In this document: positions 8,915 through 16,695 of the stretch, piece after piece | How positions within the stretch are numbered: the first letter of the stretch is position 1 | Layout: every line of letters starts with the position of its first letter | Assembly: GCA_004552965.1 (NCBI GenBank) | Contig: SFMU01000009.1 | Location: 1 to 45,292, forward strand | Source of the DNA: Bacteroidales bacterium | GTDB lineage: Bacteria > Bacteroidota > Bacteroidia > Bacteroidales > UBA932 | Direction: 5' to 3' | Length of the DNA: 45,292 nucleotides | Made by a program: the position numbers and the translations under genes | Notes under the pieces: generated by a model | The model's input: only the letters and a program-made list of their open reading frames with translations | The model's database searches: none | Told to the model about the DNA's origin: nothing

Positions 8915-10951
8915 ATGAAGAAGTTTCTAATATCCCTACTTATGCTTTCAGCAGCAGCTGCTTCCTGCAGCAGGAACAATCCTTTCCTCGAGGAGTGGAA
9001 CACTCCTTACGGAATCCCGCCATTCGACGAGATCCAGCTCTCAGATTATATTCCAGCCGTCACTGCCGGAATCGAACAGCAGAAACAGGAGCTTGACGCC
9101 ATCCTCACCAATCCGGATGCCCCGACCTTCGACAACACGGTCGCCGCTTATGAATATTCGGGAGAAATCCTGACGAAGGTTTCCCTGGTCCTCTTCAACC
9201 TCCAGGAAACCGAGGGCAACGAAGAGATGGACAAGGTGGTCGAGGAGGCTACGGCCCTTATGACCGCCCACGAAGACGAGATGTCGATGAACAAGGCCTT
9301 CTTCGAGAGGGTGAAGGCTGTCTACGATGCTGACCAGAGCGGTCTTACCAGAGAGCAGCAGATGGTCCTGAAGAATCTCTACGAAAGCTTCACCCGCAGC
9401 GGTGTGGCCCTTGACGAGGCCTCACAGGAGCGCCTGAAGGACATCAACCAGAAGATTGCGGCAGCCCAGCAGAAGTTCGGCACCAACCTTCTTGCAGAGA
9501 ACAACGCCTTCAAGGAGACTTTCGGCGTGCCTGTTTCAGCCTACCCGGCAGAGATGACCGGCTGCGAGGACAGGGACCGCAGGGAAGCGATGTTCAAGGC
9601 ATATTCCTCACGCGGCAACAATGGCAATGAATATGACAACAAGGCTCTCTGCCTCGAGATCCTGAAACTCCGCGCCGAGAAGGCCCGCATGCTCGGATTC
9701 GACACTTTCGCAGCCTACCAGCTCGACAACAAGATGGCCCGCAACCCGCAGACTGTCGACAGCTTCCTCGGACAGATCATGGGACCGGCAGCCAGCAAGG
9801 CTGTGGAAGAGATTGCCGACATGCAGGAGATCATGGACGAAGACATCGCTGCCGGCAAGCTTGCCGAAGGCTCGACGATCCAGCCATGGGACTGGTTCTA
9901 CTATGCCGAAAAGGTGCGTCAGCGCAAGTACGCCCTGGACGAGGAGCTCACCAAGCCATATTTCAAGATGGAGAATGTCCGTCACGGAGTCTTCGCAGCC
10001 GCAGAGAAGATCTACGGAGTGAAGGTTGAGCCGCTTTCGGATGTTCCGGTGTACAACGAGGCTGTCGATGCGTTCAAGGTTACAGATGCCGATGGCAGCC
10101 TGCTCGGCATATTCATGACTGACTACTTCCCTCGCGACTCCAAGAGGGGCGGCGCATGGATGACCAACTTCAGGGACCAGTACATCGATGCCCAGGGCAA
10201 TGACATCCGCCCTATCATCATCAATGTCGGCAACATGTCGGCTCCTAAGGATTCCCTCCCTGCCCTGTTCACCATCGATGAGGTGGAGACCGTCTTCCAT
10301 GAGTTCGGGCATGCCCTCCACGGCCTTGTGACCAAGTGCACCTATCCTTCAGTGAGCGGTACAAGCGTGGCCCGCGACTTTGTCGAGACCTTCTCGCAGT
10401 TCAACGAGAACTGGGCCTTCCAGCCTGAGATACTCGCTGAATATGCCAAGCATTACCAGACAGGTGAAACCATCCCTGACACCCTTGTGGCCAAGATTCT
10501 CAAAGCCGAGAAGTTCAATCAGGGCTTCATGACCTCCGAACTTTGCGCCGCATCCATCCTCGACATGAAGTGGCACGAGCTGACCGAGGAGGAGCTGGCC
10601 AGGATGTCCGAAGGCGACCAGGCCGCAAATGTGGCTGCCTTCGAGGCGAAGGTCTGCCAAGAGATGGGTCTCCCGGAGCAGATCATCCCTCGCTACCGCA
10701 CAACCTACTTCAACCACATATTCAACAGCGGCTACAGCGCAGGCTACTACAGCTATCTCTGGGCCGAAGTTCTCGACAAGGATGCCTTCGAATATTTCAG
10801 GCAGCAGGGAATCTACAATCCTGAGGTGGCCAGATCCTTCAGAGAGAATCTGATGGAAAGGGGTGGAAGCGAAGAGCCTATGGTTCTCTATGTCAGATTC
10901 CGCGGCGCAGAGCCTGACCCGGGTGCGCTTCTCAGGGCCAGGGGACTTTAG
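8915..10951 (+). CDS. dcp: M3 family peptidyl-dipeptidase (Dcp-like), lipoprotein
   Basis: About 678 residues from the ATG at 8915, chosen over an in-frame ATG at 8876 because it yields a lipoprotein signal peptide (MKKFLISLLMLSAAAASC). The mature protein starts with the Dcp-type NPFLEEWNTPYGIPPFDEI and continues through the all-helical M3 fold. The zinc site is intact: HEFGH with His462 and His466, and Glu491 in FVETFSQFNENW, giving the same 29-residue spacing between first His and Glu as in E. coli Dcp. The family removes dipeptides from the C-terminus of oligopeptides. A lipobox suggests periplasmic or outer-membrane anchoring. The preceding gene ends 31 bases upstream, so co-transcription is possible, but the function is unrelated to nucleic acid use. 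Confidence 0.93.
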   Translation: MKKFLISLLMLSAAAASCSRNNPFLEEWNTPYGIPPFDEIQLSDYIPAVTAGIEQQKQELDAILTNPDAPTFDNTVAAYEYSGEILTKVSLVLFNLQETEGNEEMDKVVEEATALMTAHEDEMSMNKAFFERVKAVYDADQSGLTREQQMVLKNLYESFTRSGVALDEASQERLKDINQKIAAAQQKFGTNLLAENNAFKETFGVPVSAYPAEMTGCEDRDRREAMFKAYSSRGNNGNEYDNKALCLEILKLRAEKARMLGFDTFAAYQLDNKMARNPQTVDSFLGQIMGPAASKAVEEIADMQEIMDEDIAAGKLAEGSTIQPWDWFYYAEKVRQRKYALDEELTKPYFKMENVRHGVFAAAEKIYGVKVEPLSDVPVYNEAVDAFKVTDADGSLLGIFMTDYFPRDSKRGGAWMTNFRDQYIDAQGNDIRPIIINVGNMSAPKDSLPALFTIDEVETVFHEFGHALHGLVTKCTYPSVSGTSVARDFVETFSQFNENWAFQPEILAEYAKHYQTGETIPDTLVAKILKAEKFNQGFMTSELCAASILDMKWHELTEEELARMSEGDQAANVAAFEAKVCQEMGLPEQIIPRYRTTYFNHIFNSGYSAGYYSYLWAEVLDKDAFEYFRQQGIYNPEVARSFRENLMERGGSEEPMVLYVRFRGAEPDPGALLRARGL

Positions 10952-11002
10952 ACAATGAACATAGTTGGTATATTATCGATAATCATTTAAATCATTCTGA
11001 CG

Positions 11003-11617
11003 ATGAAAAAGTTTCTCACTGCAATTCTTGTCGCTTCCATGCTTATGGTTGGGAGCAAAGCATCCGCCCAGACCTGGACGGTAGCCGGTGGTTTCACATC
11101 CTTCTCCCTGATGGGTTCAGATGTGAGCGGTTCGTTCCTGGAAGAGATTCCTGCCATGCCGGGATTCTACTTCGGAGTCAACTATGACTATGCATTCTCT
11201 GCGATAGACGGCCTCACTGTCGAGCCGGGAGCATACTTCATGCACTATGGCAAGGAGTACAGCTTCGGACCGGCCAAGAGATCCTACCACGCCAACTACG
11301 TCAGAGTCCCTGTCAACATCAAGTACAGGATTCCGATGAATGCCGGCTTCGACCTCTGTGTCCTCACCGGCCCAAGATTCAACGTGGGTGTCGGTGGCAA
11401 CATGTTCAGCAAGGGTGAAACCTACCCTGGACTGAAGCTGTTCGATGCACAATGGGGTGTAGGTGTGTCTGCACTTGTGGCAGATGCCGTGATGTTCCGT
11501 GTCGGCTATGACTTCGGTCTCACCCGCTGCATCAAGGACAACAGCGACCTGATCGCAACAGAGAACATCAAGGCCTACAGGAACACCTTGTATGTCGGTA
11601 TCGGCTTCGCTTTCTAG
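11003..11617 (+). CDS. small outer-membrane beta-barrel protein (porin-like)
   Basis: 204 residues with a signal peptide (MKKFLTAILVASMLMVGSKASAQ). The mature part is a run of alternating amphipathic strands (GFYFGVNYDYAF, LTVEPGAYFMHYG, NYVRVPVNIKYRIP, VMFRVGYDFGLTRC) and ends in TLYVGIGFAF, with the C-terminal Phe typical of outer-membrane barrels. It resembles the PorT/OmpW-like barrels common in Bacteroidales; the exact role is unknown. It lies alone between dcp and a strong terminator. An AT-rich stretch around 10964-10995 is where a promoter would lie, but no good TAnnTTTG element is seen. Confidence 0.8.
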   Translation: MKKFLTAILVASMLMVGSKASAQTWTVAGGFTSFSLMGSDVSGSFLEEIPAMPGFYFGVNYDYAFSAIDGLTVEPGAYFMHYGKEYSFGPAKRSYHANYVRVPVNIKYRIPMNAGFDLCVLTGPRFNVGVGGNMFSKGETYPGLKLFDAQWGVGVSALVADAVMFRVGYDFGLTRCIKDNSDLIATENIKAYRNTLYVGIGFAF

Positions 11618-11640
11618 GAAGCCTTTCAGACTGGATAAAA

Positions 11641-11677
11641 AAAGAAGGTGGCTCTTTTCAGCCACCTTCTTTTTATC
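11641..11677 (+). terminator. Rho-independent terminator, probably bidirectional
   Basis: A 13-base perfect stem (11641-11653 with 11660-11672), a 6-base loop CTTTTC and a following T-run. An A-run precedes the stem on the + strand, so it can also end the convergent LacI-type gene on the - strand. Confidence 0.9.
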
Positions 11678-11696
11678 TGCAGGGAGCGGATCCCTG

Positions 11697-12755
11697 TCAG
11701 AAAGATGCCGCGGTAGGTTCGGAACCGAAGCGTCCGCCGACTTCGATCTTGGCCTTCAGGCTTATGTTCTTTGAAGAATCATCGGCCTTCTCATCGATCA
11801 TCTTGCGGAGAAGCTGGTAAGACTTCTCGGCGATTTCTGCAACAGGCTGGATGATGTGAGGTACGGCCGGCTTGTTGATGTCGAAGATGTCGCTTTCGTC
11901 GAAGCAGACGAAGGAGAAGTCTTTAGGAAGGTTCAGGCCAAGCGCATTGAGGGCGTTGAAGCCGTAGAGACCGATCTTCTTTGTCGGAAGGATGAAGGCC
12001 TCGGTGCCTCTCTTGGCGGCGTCACGGAATATTCCGATGACATCCTTCTTGGCCGTGGTGGCTTCATATTCAATCCTGTGGAGACGGGCATCGTCCAGAA
12101 GACCTGACTCTTCCATCGCTTTCTGGTAACCCGCCTCGCGGTCGACGAGACTGGTCACACCGTTGAGGTAAGAGATCATTTCGATCTTTCCGAAACCTTG
12201 GTGTATAAGATATTTCGTGGCAAGATAACCGGCATCGACATTGTCGACGAGGACACGTCCGAACTGGTCTCCCGGGAAGTCACGGTCGATGAGCACGGTA
12301 GGGACTCCAATGGCGGAGACTCTGTCGAGCGCGGCATCAGCTTCCAGACATGGAGCGACAATGAGGCCTTCCACGTTGAAACCGATCATGGTATCGATCA
12401 GCTTGGACAATTTGTGAGGGTTTTCCTCTGATGATGCAAAAATGACCGTGTAGCCCTCTTTATAGGCGATCTGCTCGATGTGGCGACAGATGTCTGAAAA
12501 GAACTGGTTGGCGATGTCGGACACTATCACGGCAATGGAATGCGAGCGTCCGCTTCGCAGGGAAGCAGCAGCATTGTTCCTCCTGTAGCCGAGTCTCTTG
12601 GCTACCTGCAGGACACGCTGGGCGGTGTCATGGTTGACGGGACAGTCAAGCCTGCCGTCTTTGCCTACTTTGGCATTCATCACAAAGGAGACCAGGGTGA
12701 CTGACACCCCGGCTTCCCTTGCAACGTCTCTGATGGTTACTTTTTTGATTGCCAT
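11697..12755 (-). CDS. LacI/GalR-family transcriptional regulator
   Basis: 352 residues. The N-terminal helix-turn-helix (TIRDVAREAGVSVTLVSFVM) and hinge (RLGYRRNNAAASLRSGRS) are typical of LacI. The rest is a periplasmic-binding-protein-like sensor domain (IAVIVSDIANQFFSDICRHIEQIA, GLIVAPCLEAD, VDNVDAGYLATKYLIHQG, FVCFDESDIFDINKPAVPHIIQP). Between the recognition helix and the hinge it carries a slightly long linker (AKVGKDGRLDCPVNHDT). Such regulators usually bind a sugar or nucleoside ligand and control nearby catabolic genes. Here the neighbour in the same direction is the pyrophosphatase gene 14 bases upstream and no sugar genes are close, so its targets cannot be named. Confidence 0.92.
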   Translation of the reverse strand: MAIKKVTIRDVAREAGVSVTLVSFVMNAKVGKDGRLDCPVNHDTAQRVLQVAKRLGYRRNNAAASLRSGRSHSIAVIVSDIANQFFSDICRHIEQIAYKEGYTVIFASSEENPHKLSKLIDTMIGFNVEGLIVAPCLEADAALDRVSAIGVPTVLIDRDFPGDQFGRVLVDNVDAGYLATKYLIHQGFGKIEMISYLNGVTSLVDREAGYQKAMEESGLLDDARLHRIEYEATTAKKDVIGIFRDAAKRGTEAFILPTKKIGLYGFNALNALGLNLPKDFSFVCFDESDIFDINKPAVPHIIQPVAEIAEKSYQLLRKMIDEKADDSSKNISLKAKIEVGGRFGSEPTAASF

Positions 12756-12769
12756 TTGTTAATTCGATG

Positions 12770-14983
12770 TTAGAGCAGGTGACAGACGACGGTCAGACCG
12801 GCCATCACGATTGAAACCATGCTCATAAGTTTGATAAGGATGTTGAGAGAAGGACCTGAAGTGTCCTTGAAAGGATCTCCTACAGTGTCACCCACGACTG
12901 TTGCATGGTGGGCGTCGGAGTTCTTTCCTCCCAGATTGCCTTCTTCGACATATTTCTTGGCATTGTCCCATGCTCCACCCGAGTTGGACATGAAGACAGC
13001 GAGAACGAAACCTGCGCCGAGACCTCCTATGAGGAGACCGAGAACACCGGCAACGCCGAGAACAACACCTACGAGGACCGGTGCGAGGATTGCGATGATC
13101 GAAGGAACGAGCATCTCGTACTGTGCGGCCTTTGTAGAGATTTCAACGCAGCGCTTGTAGTCAGGAGTACCCTCACCGGTGAGGATGCCCTTGATCTCGT
13201 GGAACTGACGACGTACTTCGACAACCATCTTCTGTGCGGCGCGACCGACAGCATTCATTGTAAGACCGCAGAAGAGGAAGGCCATCATTGAACCGATGAA
13301 GACACCGGCCAGGACTGACGGATTCATAAGGCTTACATTGAAATGGTTGAGGATGTCAAGGATCGACGCATCGCTGGCGGCCACCTGACCGGCAACTCCG
13401 CTGATCATTTCACCGGCACGGGAAAGCGCAATCTTGATTTCCTCGATGTAGGAAGCAAGAAGGGCAAGGGCGGTAAGGGCTGCGGAACCGATGGCGAAAC
13501 CCTTTCCGGTTGCTGCAGTAGTGTTTCCGAGGGCGTCGAGAACATCGGTCCTCTCACGGACCTCAGGCTCGAGCTCGGACATCTGGGCATTTCCGCCTGC
13601 GTTGTCGGCGATAGGGCCATAGGCATCGGTAGCGAGGGTGATGCCGAGGGTTGAGAGCATACCTACAGCTGCGATTGCGACACCGTAGAGACCCTTCGAC
13701 AGGGAAGCAGCCTCCATCATGGAATTGACATCGAAACCGATGGCGAAGAGGAAGCTGAGGATGATTGCGGCAGCGATTGCAAGCACAGGAATGGCGGTAG
13801 AGAGCATACCGAGACCGACACCGCTGATGATGACGGTAGCAGGACCCGTGGCAGAGCTCTCAGCGAGCTTCTGGGTAGGACGGTATGAGTGTGAGGTGTA
13901 GTACTCTGTAGCCTTTCCGATGACGACACCTGCGATAAGGCCGGAGAGCACAGAGCAGCTGAAATGCCACCAGTCGGAAGTCTGGGTACCGAAGACGAGG
14001 GCAAGAATGCCGAAAGTGGCGACACCGCTGAGAATGGCTGCCAGGTTGGTACCGAAGCTCATGGACTTCAGGAGCTGAGCCATGCCTGCACCTTCCTTGG
14101 TACGCACAGTGAATATGCTGATGACGGACAGGACGACACCGACAGCTGCGATGAGCATCGGAGCAAGGATGGCCTTGGTCTGCATTGCAGGACCGGCTGC
14201 ATAGAAGGCAGAAGCGCCGAGGGCCATTGTGGAAAGGATGGATCCGCAATAACTCTCATAGAGGTCTGCGCCCATGCCGGCAACGTCACCGACATTGTCA
14301 CCTACGTTGTCTGCGATTGTGGCCGGATTGCGAGGGTCGTCCTCAGGAAGATCGGACTCGACCTTGCCGACGATGTCTGCACCGACGTCAGCGGCCTTGG
14401 TGTAGATACCGCCGCCGACTCTTGCGAAGAGAGCCTGGGTGGAAGCACCCATTCCGAAGGTAAGCATCGTGGTGGTGATGACAACCAGTTTCTGAGCATC
14501 TGAAGCCTCTACCACGAACGCGTTGAGGAGAATCCACCAGATCGCGATGTCCAGAAGACCGAGACCGACAACTGTGAGACCCATGACGGCACCGGAGCGG
14601 AATGCCACTTTAAGACCTGCATTGAGGCTGCGTCTGGCTGCATTTGCAGTACGTCCTGATGCATATGTTGCAGTCTTCATGCCGATGAAACCGGCAAGAC
14701 CGGAGAAGAAACCACCTGTAAGGAATGCAAATGGAACCCAAGGGTTCTGCACACCGAAGCCATAGGCCAGAATGGCAAAGAAGATCGCCAGGATGATGAA
14801 CACGATCACGACAATCTTGTACTGCTGCTTGAGATACGCCATGGCGCCTTCACGGACGAACTGTGCGATCTGCTTCATGGTAGGGGTACCCTCATCTTCC
14901 TTCCTCATCTTGTGATAGAAGATCCAGGCAAAAAGAAGCGCGACTACGGATGCCGCCGGTACCAGGTAAAATAGTGAATCCAT
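12770..14983 (-). CDS. hppA: membrane-bound ion-translocating pyrophosphatase
   Basis: 737 residues with about 16 membrane segments. It hydrolyses PPi to 2 Pi and uses the energy to pump H+ or Na+ out of the cytoplasm. The PPi-binding signature is present (GADIVGKVESDLPEDDPRNPA then TIADNVGDNVGD), as is the C-terminal acidic motif (GGAWDNAKKYVEEGNLGGK, DAHHATVVGDTVGDPFKDTSGPS). The K+-dependence motif reads GNTTAATGKG, with Ala490 and Gly493 where K+-independent enzymes have Lys and Thr, so it belongs to the K+-requiring group. Many K+-dependent members pump Na+ or both Na+ and H+, as in some Bacteroides; the ion cannot be fixed by eye. A LacI-type gene follows 14 bases downstream. A promoter element lies at 15110-15141. 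Confidence 0.96.
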   Translation of the reverse strand: MDSLFYLVPAASVVALLFAWIFYHKMRKEDEGTPTMKQIAQFVREGAMAYLKQQYKIVVIVFIILAIFFAILAYGFGVQNPWVPFAFLTGGFFSGLAGFIGMKTATYASGRTANAARRSLNAGLKVAFRSGAVMGLTVVGLGLLDIAIWWILLNAFVVEASDAQKLVVITTTMLTFGMGASTQALFARVGGGIYTKAADVGADIVGKVESDLPEDDPRNPATIADNVGDNVGDVAGMGADLYESYCGSILSTMALGASAFYAAGPAMQTKAILAPMLIAAVGVVLSVISIFTVRTKEGAGMAQLLKSMSFGTNLAAILSGVATFGILALVFGTQTSDWWHFSCSVLSGLIAGVVIGKATEYYTSHSYRPTQKLAESSATGPATVIISGVGLGMLSTAIPVLAIAAAIILSFLFAIGFDVNSMMEAASLSKGLYGVAIAAVGMLSTLGITLATDAYGPIADNAGGNAQMSELEPEVRERTDVLDALGNTTAATGKGFAIGSAALTALALLASYIEEIKIALSRAGEMISGVAGQVAASDASILDILNHFNVSLMNPSVLAGVFIGSMMAFLFCGLTMNAVGRAAQKMVVEVRRQFHEIKGILTGEGTPDYKRCVEISTKAAQYEMLVPSIIAILAPVLVGVVLGVAGVLGLLIGGLGAGFVLAVFMSNSGGAWDNAKKYVEEGNLGGKNSDAHHATVVGDTVGDPFKDTSGPSLNILIKLMSMVSIVMAGLTVVCHLL

Positions 14984-15108
14984 AAATGAAACAAAATTAG
15001 TTATTAGTTGATTAAAATACGAACTTGCGTTTTAATAAATTGAATTAAAAAAATTCCGGGATTTCCCATGAAAATGCCCGATTTTTACCTGAAATCACAT
15101 TAAACGTT

Positions 15109-15141
15109 GCAAAGATAAGGACTAGCAGTTTAAGGCTCACA
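15109..15141 (-). promoter_or_regulatory. candidate hppA promoter
   Basis: On the - strand TATCTTTGC (15117-15109) matches the Bacteroidota -7 element TAnnTTTG. A TGTG at 15141-15138, 20 bases upstream, is a 3-of-4 match to the -33 element TTTG. It gives hppA a leader of about 120 bases that is AT-rich. Confidence 0.5.
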
Positions 15142-15352
15142 GTAAAAACTGACAAAAAAACGTGAAATTTTGACACAATCCTATCACCAGCAGGCCCAGA
15201 CAGATGCATGGGTAATCGTTTTTATTGACTTCCATGCTTGAATATTTGTCCGTGGAGACCGGATTTGCCCCGTAAAAAAAACTTTAATATTCCGATACAA
15301 CATTCTAAAACTTTTATATATCTTAGCACCCAGACACAAACGAACGAACTTG
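15142..15352. other. AT-rich intergenic spacer holding the start of the nitrogen-cluster transcript
   Basis: No protein gene is supported here. The stretch lies between the divergent hppA promoter and the leader peptide. TATCTTAG at 15319-15326 is a 7-of-8 match to TAnnTTTG on the + strand and would start a transcript ~20-30 bases before the leader ATG, but no matching -33 element was found. A 75-codon antisense frame at 15184-15411 has no family features. Confidence 0.35.
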
Positions 15353-15454
15353 ATGAAAGTCTTCCGGACATACAACCAGCAGCAGAACCAGCAGCAGAAC
15401 CAGGTTAACAATAACCAGGCTCAGCAGCGTGTGCACATACAGGACCGGAAGTAG
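15353..15454 (+). CDS. glutamine-rich leader peptide (33 residues)
   Basis: ATG at 15353, TAG at 15452. The peptide begins MKVFRTYN and ends VHIQDRK. In between lie two QQQN blocks, NNN and QAQQ. It contains 11 Gln, all encoded by CAG, and 6 Asn in 33 residues. There is no signal peptide or domain. Its coding sequence contains both segment 1 (15361-15367) and segment 2 (15440-15451) of the attenuator that follows, so the act of translating it, not the product, is the likely function. It stands directly upstream of a terminator and then the porin-like gene, glnK and amtB. The Gln codons start at codon 9, where a stalled ribosome would cover segment 1 and leave segment 2 free. A short coincidental frame is possible, but the fit with the RNA segments makes this unlikely. 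Confidence 0.72.
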   Translation: MKVFRTYNQQQNQQQNQVNNNQAQQRVHIQDRK

Positions 15455-15531
15455 AAAGATACCATAACAGCGAGAAGATATCATAACGCCATAACAAGGC
15501 CGGTCCTGAACAAAGGACCGGCCTTCTTTTT
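15361..15531 (+). promoter_or_regulatory. transcription attenuator with three alternative pairings upstream of glnK-amtB
   Basis: Segment 1 (CTTCCGG, 15361-15367) is complementary to CCGGAAG (15445-15451). The overlapping segment 2 (CAGGACCGG, 15440-15448) is perfectly complementary over 9 bases to segment 3 (CCGGTCCTG, 15500-15508), which is the left arm and first loop base of the terminator. Segment 3 also pairs with segment 4 (15514-15525) as a 12-bp terminator stem. With enough charged tRNA-Gln the ribosome reaches the stop codon at 15452, covers segment 2, and the terminator forms. With too little, it stalls in the CAG run, segment 2 pairs with segment 3, and transcription continues into the nitrogen genes. 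The pairings are seen in the sequence; the response to glutamine is inference. Confidence 0.72.
15496..15531 (+). terminator. Rho-independent terminator inside the leader of the nitrogen cluster
   Basis: A perfect 12-bp GC-rich stem (AAGGCCGGTCCT at 15496-15507 with 15514-15525), loop GAACAA, then CTTTTTAT. It lies 41 bases after the leader-peptide stop and 66 bases before the next start codon, so it is placed to control, not end, the operon. Confidence 0.92.
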
Positions 15532-15568
15532 ATACAAACCTCAACAATATAACGGACTAAACAAAAGT

Positions 15569-15582
15569 TAGTGTATTACCTT
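15569..15582 (+). repeat. 14-base leader motif, copy 1 (before the porin-like gene)
   Basis: TAGTGTATTACCTT, 15 bases before the ATG at 15598. An identical copy stands at the same distance before glnK. The flanks are also similar (AAATTTCAA against ATATTTTCAA). It could be an operator, a processing site or a translation-control element. Confidence 0.6.
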
Positions 15583-15597
15583 TAAATTTCAAACAAG

Positions 15598-16289
15598 ATG
15601 AAAAAACGTATGGTCATCTTCGCCGCGATCGCTGCGGCAACGGTATTTTCCCCAATCAGCGCCCATGCAGGCGAACCGATCAAGGCCGAAATCGGCACAG
15701 ACATTGTCAGCTCCTATCTCTGGAGAGGATCCAGACTGGACGGTCCGGCTTTACAGCCGACAGTGGGACTCGAATGGAACGGGCTCTCACTCAGTGCCTG
15801 GGGATCCACGGGCTTCTCTGATGCCTGTGAAGTGGATCTCACCCTGGCATATTCAATCGGAGGCTTTACTGTCGGCGTCACCGACTACTGGCTGCCTCCA
15901 CTGGCGCAAAATTCTTCGACTTCTCAGCCGAGACCCTCCATGTGGCCGAAGTCAACCTCGGCTATGACTTCGGTCCTGTTGCCCTCAACTGGTACACAAA
16001 CTGCCTGGGAGCGGTAGGCTGCACCCCTGAAGGTGCAAAGGCCTATGCTTCATATTTCGAGGTTTCAGCCCCGTTCAGCCTCGGAGGAATCGATTGGAGC
16101 GCGGCAGTCGGCGCAACTCCTTGGGCAAACGACTATTATGGCGCTGAAGGTTTTGCCGTCATCTGTGCCAGCCTCACTGCAACCAAGGAAATCGCCCTCG
16201 GCAGTGACTTTCCCATCCCTGTGTTCGCAAGCCTGATGGCAAACCCACGCTCTGAACAGTTGTTCTTCAGCGTGGGTGTCTCTTTTTGA
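15598..16289 (+). pseudogene. outer-membrane porin-like protein (Gcw_chp/TorF-like), frameshifted
   Basis: The frame starting at 15598 encodes a signal peptide (MKKRMVIFAAIAAATVFSPISAHAG) and the first strands of a barrel (IVSSYLWRGSRLDGPALQPTV, LSLSAWGSTGF, IGGFTVGVTDYW), then goes out of frame at about 15895-15905. The continuation lies in another frame (GAKFFDFSAETLHVAEVNLGYDFG) and runs to a proper barrel C-terminus (EQLFFSVGVSF) at 16289. Adding one base or removing two near CTGCCTCCACTGGC restores one protein of about 230 residues. In Bacteroidota such proteins are often found next to glnK and amtB and may help small nitrogen compounds cross the outer membrane. It may be a true mutation or a sequencing error, so the gene could be intact in the living organism. 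Confidence 0.75.
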
Positions 16290-16313
16290 GACAGCAAACC
16301 ATTTTGAGACTAC

Positions 16314-16327
16314 TAGTGTATTACCTT
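16314..16327 (+). repeat. 14-base leader motif, copy 2 (before glnK)
   Basis: TAGTGTATTACCTT again, 14 bases before the ATG at 16342. It is identical to copy 1 at 15569-15582, although the 53-base gap it sits in is otherwise unlike the upstream leader. Confidence 0.6.
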
Positions 16328-16341
16328 AATATTTTCAAGAA

Positions 16342-16689
16342 ATGAAGAAAATCGAAGCAATCATCCGAAAAACGAAATTCGAGGATGTGAAAGAAGCCTT
16401 GTTCGAGGCAGACATCAACTGGTTCTCTTATTCCGAGGTCAAGGCTATCGGCCAGGACAGGGAGGACAGGGTGTACCGTGGAGTGATGTACAGTACCGAC
16501 ATCATCTCGCGCATCGAGATCACCATCATTTGCCGTGACCAGTTCGTAAAGCCGGCCATCAAGGCCATCATGGACGCTGCCCGCACAGGCGAGGTCGGAG
16601 ATGGAAGAATATTCGTGAGTCCTGTAGATGACACTTACTCCATCAGGACAGGAGAACACGGGGACACAGTACTTGCAGACAAAAAATAG
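16342..16689 (+). CDS. glnK: P-II family nitrogen regulatory protein
   Basis: 115 residues, normal P-II length. P-II trimers sense 2-oxoglutarate and ATP/ADP and plug the ammonium channel AmtB when nitrogen is plentiful. The T-loop reads YRGVMYSTD with Tyr50 at the place of the uridylylated Tyr51 of enterobacterial proteins. The loop tip is divergent and one residue shorter, so whether it is uridylylated is open. The B-loop is conserved (TGEVGDGRIFVSPVDDTYSIRTGE). It lies 6 bases before amtB, the classic glnK-amtB pair, and 52 bases after the porin-like gene. It probably responds to the upstream attenuator as part of one operon. Confidence 0.95.
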   Translation: MKKIEAIIRKTKFEDVKEALFEADINWFSYSEVKAIGQDREDRVYRGVMYSTDIISRIEITIICRDQFVKPAIKAIMDAARTGEVGDGRIFVSPVDDTYSIRTGEHGDTVLADKK

Positions 16690-16695
16690 GAAATC

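Noticed and set aside
15184..15411. 75-codon - strand frame in the hppA-porin gap
   Set aside because: It overlaps the leader peptide and attenuator in antisense, starts with a Trp/Cys-rich stretch of no known family, and has no promoter.
15377..15427. CAG/AAC repeats as a microsatellite or CRISPR-like array
   Set aside because: The units are only 3-12 bases long, stay in frame with an ATG and a stop, and fit codon use in a leader peptide; there are no spacers.
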